A DNA stretch of 16,250 nucleotides. It comes from Trueperaceae bacterium (GTDB lineage: Bacteria; Deinococcota; Deinococci; Deinococcales; Trueperaceae). A program made the position numbers and the translations under genes. Each line of letters begins with the position of its first letter. Position 1 is the stretch's first letter. The stretch spans positions 1 through 16,250 of the forward strand of contig JAABSI010000067.1 of assembly GCA_011390455.1 (NCBI GenBank), in the 5' to 3' direction. The notes below the pieces were generated by a model that saw only the letters and a list, made by a program, of their open reading frames with translations, ran no database searches and was not told the origin of the DNA. This document shows, one piece after another, positions 13,877 through 16,250 of the stretch.

Positions 13877-16250
13877 ATGCCCCGCCGCACCCGCCCCCCC
13901 GAGCTCATGAGCCCTGCCGGCCACTGGCCGCAGCTGCGCGCCGCCATCGAAGCAGGCGCGGACGCGGTCTACTTCGGCCTGAACCACTTCAGCGCCCGGG
14001 CCAAGGTCGGCTTCACGCTCGAGGAGCTGCCCGAGGCGGTGGCGACGCTGCACGCGCGCGGGGTCAAGGGCTTCGTCACCTTCAACACCCTCGTCTTCGA
14101 CCATGAGTTGGCCGAGGCCGAGCGCGCGCTGCTCGCGATCGCGGAGGCCGGGGTCGACGCGGTGATCGTCCAGGACGTGGGCGTCGCGCGCTTGGCGCGT
14201 TCGGTCGCGCCCGGGCTGGCGGTGCACGGTTCGACCCAGATGTCGGTCACCAGCGCCCAGGGGGTCGCCTTCGCCGCCGCCCACGGCGCGCGGCGCGTGG
14301 TGCTGGGGCGCGAGCTGTCGCTCGCCGACCTGGGCCGGATCGCCGAGGCCACCGACGTCGAGCTCGAGGTGTTCGTCCACGGCGCGCTGTGCGTGAGCTA
14401 CTCGGGGCAGTGCTACAGCAGCGAGGCGTGGGGCGGTCGCTCGGCCAACCGCGGGCAGTGCGCCCAGGCCTGCCGCCTCGCCTACGACCTGATCGTCGAC
14501 GGCGCCGCGAAGACGCTCCTCGACGAGCGCTACCTGCTCTCGCCCGGCGATCTGATGGCGCTCGCCCAGGTGCCCGAGCTCGTCGACCTGGGCATCGACG
14601 CCTTCAAGATCGAGGGGCGGTACAAGGACGCCGAGTACGTCGCGCTCACGACCGACGCCTACCGGCGCGCGATCGACGCGGCCTGGGCGGCGCGCGCCGC
14701 CGGCGTCGAGGCCCCGGCCCCCGATCCCGACACGCTGCGGGACCTGGAACAGACCTACTCGCGCGGCCTCGGCCCCTGGTTCGTCGCCGGCACCGACCAC
14801 CGCACCGTCGTGCGGGGCCGTGCGCCGCGCCACCGTGGGTTGCGCCTCGGCACGGTCGTGCGCATCGAGGAGGACGCCGTGGTCGTCGCGCCTCCGGCCG
14901 CCGTCGAGCCGCCCGGGCCGGCGCTCGCCGACCCGCGGCCGTCCGCCCGCGCCGCCGCCGAGGCCGCCGGCCGCGCCCCCAAGCCGGGCGACGGGCTCGT
15001 GTTCGACGCCGCCCATCGGCGTTCGCCGGCGCTGCCGGAGCAGGGGGGACGGGTCTATCGGGTGGCGGCGGCGCGCGACGGTTGGCGCCTCGCCTTCGGC
15101 CGGGGCGACGTCGACCTGTGCTTCGTCCGGCCGGGCGACGCGGTCTGGCGCAGCGACGACCCGACGCTCGCCGCGCGCGCCCGCCGTTTCACCGAGGCCG
15201 CCGAACCGGTGCGCACCGAGGCGCTCTCGCTGGCGCTGACCGCGCACGAGGGGGCGCCGCTCGTGCTCGTCGCCACCACGGCGCGCTTTGAAACCGCCGT
15301 AGCCGTGGGTGAGGCGCCGCTCGAGCCCGCCGCGAAGCGGGCGCTCGACCACGCCACCGCCCACGCGCAACTGGGGCGCCTGGGCGGCACCCCGTTCCAC
15401 CTCGGCGATCTGACGCTCGACGTGGAGGGGGCGCCCTTCGCGCCGGTGTCCGCGCTCAACGCGCTGCGGCGCGACCTGGTGGCGCAGCTCGCGGCCGTCC
15501 GGGCCGGGCGACCCGATCGCGAGGCGCGGCCTGGGGCGCTCGCCGCCGCTCGGGTCGCCGTCGGCGCGAGCGCTGCGCCGGTGGCCGCCGAGACGCCCTC
15601 GCACCTGCACGTGCTGGTGCGCACGCCGGAGCAGCTCGACGCGGCGCTCGCCGCGCATCAGGACGGCGCGCCGCTCGCCAGCGTCACCCTCGACTACCTC
15701 GAGCTCTACGGCCTGCGCCCCTCGGTGGACCGCGCCCGCGCCGCCGGATTGCGGGTGCGGGTGGCGAGCCCGCGCGTGCTCAAGCCGGCCGAGCAGAACG
15801 TGGTGCGCTTCCTGACCGACCTGGGTGCGGAGCTGCTCGTGCGCTCCGCGGGCCTGCTGCGCGACTTGGCCGCGCTGCCGGACGACGCCCGCCCGCGGAT
15901 CACCGGCGACTTCTCGCTGAACGCCGCCAACGCGCTCACGGCCCACGCCTTCCTGGAGGCCGGCTGCGACGTCCTCACCCCCGCGTACGACCTCGACGCC
16001 GCGCAGGTCGCCGCGCTCGCCGAGGCGATCGACCCGCGGCGGCTCGAGGTGGTCGTGCACCACCACCTGCCGGTGTTCCACACCGAGCACTGCGTCTTCT
16101 GCCGCTTCCTCTCGGATGGGACCGACTACCGCGACTGCGGTCACCCCTGCGAGACCCATCGGGTCGCGCTGCGCGACGGCCAGGGGCGGCTGCATCCGGT
16201 GCTCGCCGACGTCGGCTGCCGCAACACCGTCTTCGGCGCCGAGGCGCAGG
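13877..16250 (+). CDS. U32-family protein (annotated as peptidase; RlhA/YdcP-like with a middle insert), 3' end beyond window
   Basis: An open frame of 791 codons runs from ATG 13877 to the right edge, so the C-terminus is missing. The start ELMSPAGHWPQLRAAIEAGADAVYFG (9-34) is the U32 TIM-barrel signature. C172, C179, C195 and C199 (Cx6Cx15Cx3C) in the SGQCYSS...SANRGQCAQACR region match the Fe-S cysteines of this family; FKIEGRYKDAEYV follows near 243-255. Characterised members (UbiU/UbiV, TrhP, RlhA) are oxygen-independent hydroxylases of ubiquinone precursors, tRNA or 23S rRNA, so 'peptidase' is likely a misnomer. Residues about 310-530 resemble the insert domain of RlhA-type proteins. 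Residues about 540-790 look like a second U32-like barrel, with HHHLPVFHTEHCVFC and C739, C742, C754, C758 forming a second cluster. RNA hydroxylation is the favoured role, but substrate is unproven. Confidence 0.88.
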   Translation, partial: MPRRTRPPELMSPAGHWPQLRAAIEAGADAVYFGLNHFSARAKVGFTLEELPEAVATLHARGVKGFVTFNTLVFDHELAEAERALLAIAEAGVDAVIVQDVGVARLARSVAPGLAVHGSTQMSVTSAQGVAFAAAHGARRVVLGRELSLADLGRIAEATDVELEVFVHGALCVSYSGQCYSSEAWGGRSANRGQCAQACRLAYDLIVDGAAKTLLDERYLLSPGDLMALAQVPELVDLGIDAFKIEGRYKDAEYVALTTDAYRRAIDAAWAARAAGVEAPAPDPDTLRDLEQTYSRGLGPWFVAGTDHRTVVRGRAPRHRGLRLGTVVRIEEDAVVVAPPAAVEPPGPALADPRPSARAAAEAAGRAPKPGDGLVFDAAHRRSPALPEQGGRVYRVAAARDGWRLAFGRGDVDLCFVRPGDAVWRSDDPTLAARARRFTEAAEPVRTEALSLALTAHEGAPLVLVATTARFETAVAVGEAPLEPAAKRALDHATAHAQLGRLGGTPFHLGDLTLDVEGAPFAPVSALNALRRDLVAQLAAVRAGRPDREARPGALAAARVAVGASAAPVAAETPSHLHVLVRTPEQLDAALAAHQDGAPLASVTLDYLELYGLRPSVDRARAAGLRVRVASPRVLKPAEQNVVRFLTDLGAELLVRSAGLLRDLAALPDDARPRITGDFSLNAANALTAHAFLEAGCDVLTPAYDLDAAQVAALAEAIDPRRLEVVVHHHLPVFHTEHCVFCRFLSDGTDYRDCGHPCETHRVALRDGQGRLHPVLADVGCRNTVFGAEAQ

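Noticed and set aside
13265..16195. 976-codon minus-strand frame opposite the U32-family gene
   Set aside because: It is the antisense shadow of a gene with clear motifs throughout. Its translation is His/Arg/Gly-rich without recognisable domains.

Overview
This 16.25 kb window comes from a very GC-rich bacterial chromosome. My best guess at the lineage is Deinococcota, possibly a Truepera-like organism, but that is inference. It rests on the base composition, the gene families, and a repeated promoter style in which a TANNNT -10 box sits 5-9 nt before a start codon with no Shine-Dalgarno, as expected of leaderless mRNAs. All recognisable content is core housekeeping and transport. I see no rRNA, tRNA, CRISPR, insertion sequence, phage or defence genes.

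Left part (1-4153, minus strand): the N-terminal third of a HemW-like radical SAM protein runs off the left edge. Upstream of it in transcription order lies a carbohydrate-type ABC importer cluster: an unusually long MalF/UgpA-type permease, a MalG/UgpE-type permease overlapping it by 8 nt, and a UgpB-like periplasmic binding protein. The binding-protein gene has its own predicted promoter and Shine-Dalgarno, and a hairpin follows its stop. No ATPase gene is present, so the importer probably uses a shared ATPase encoded elsewhere.

Middle (4154-7781, plus strand): after a 181-bp divergent spacer comes a TrmN/RlmL-type methyltransferase. Its lysine/proline-rich N-terminal extension carries an apparent 1-nt deletion inside a 12-bp repeat. 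Then come a membrane-anchored M23/LytM-like protein that has lost most of its zinc ligands and, overlapping its stop codon, an AI-2E family membrane protein.

Right part (7782-16250): a minus-strand diguanylate cyclase (membrane helices, three GAF-like domains, GGDEF with an intact inhibitory site) converges on the AI-2E gene. It is divergent from ftsK, with only 60 bp between start codons and back-to-back leaderless promoters. FtsK is a 4-TM DNA translocase with a long helical linker. It is followed after 1 nt by a small unknown membrane protein, then by a large U32-family protein with two cysteine clusters that runs off the right edge. Gene packing is tight, and no stretch over 300 bp lacks a gene.

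I found no clearly new multi-gene system. The best leads are the degenerate M23 protein coupled to AI-2E, the frameshifted repeat in the methyltransferase, the permease with two inserts, the second cysteine cluster in the U32 protein, and the leaderless promoter pattern.
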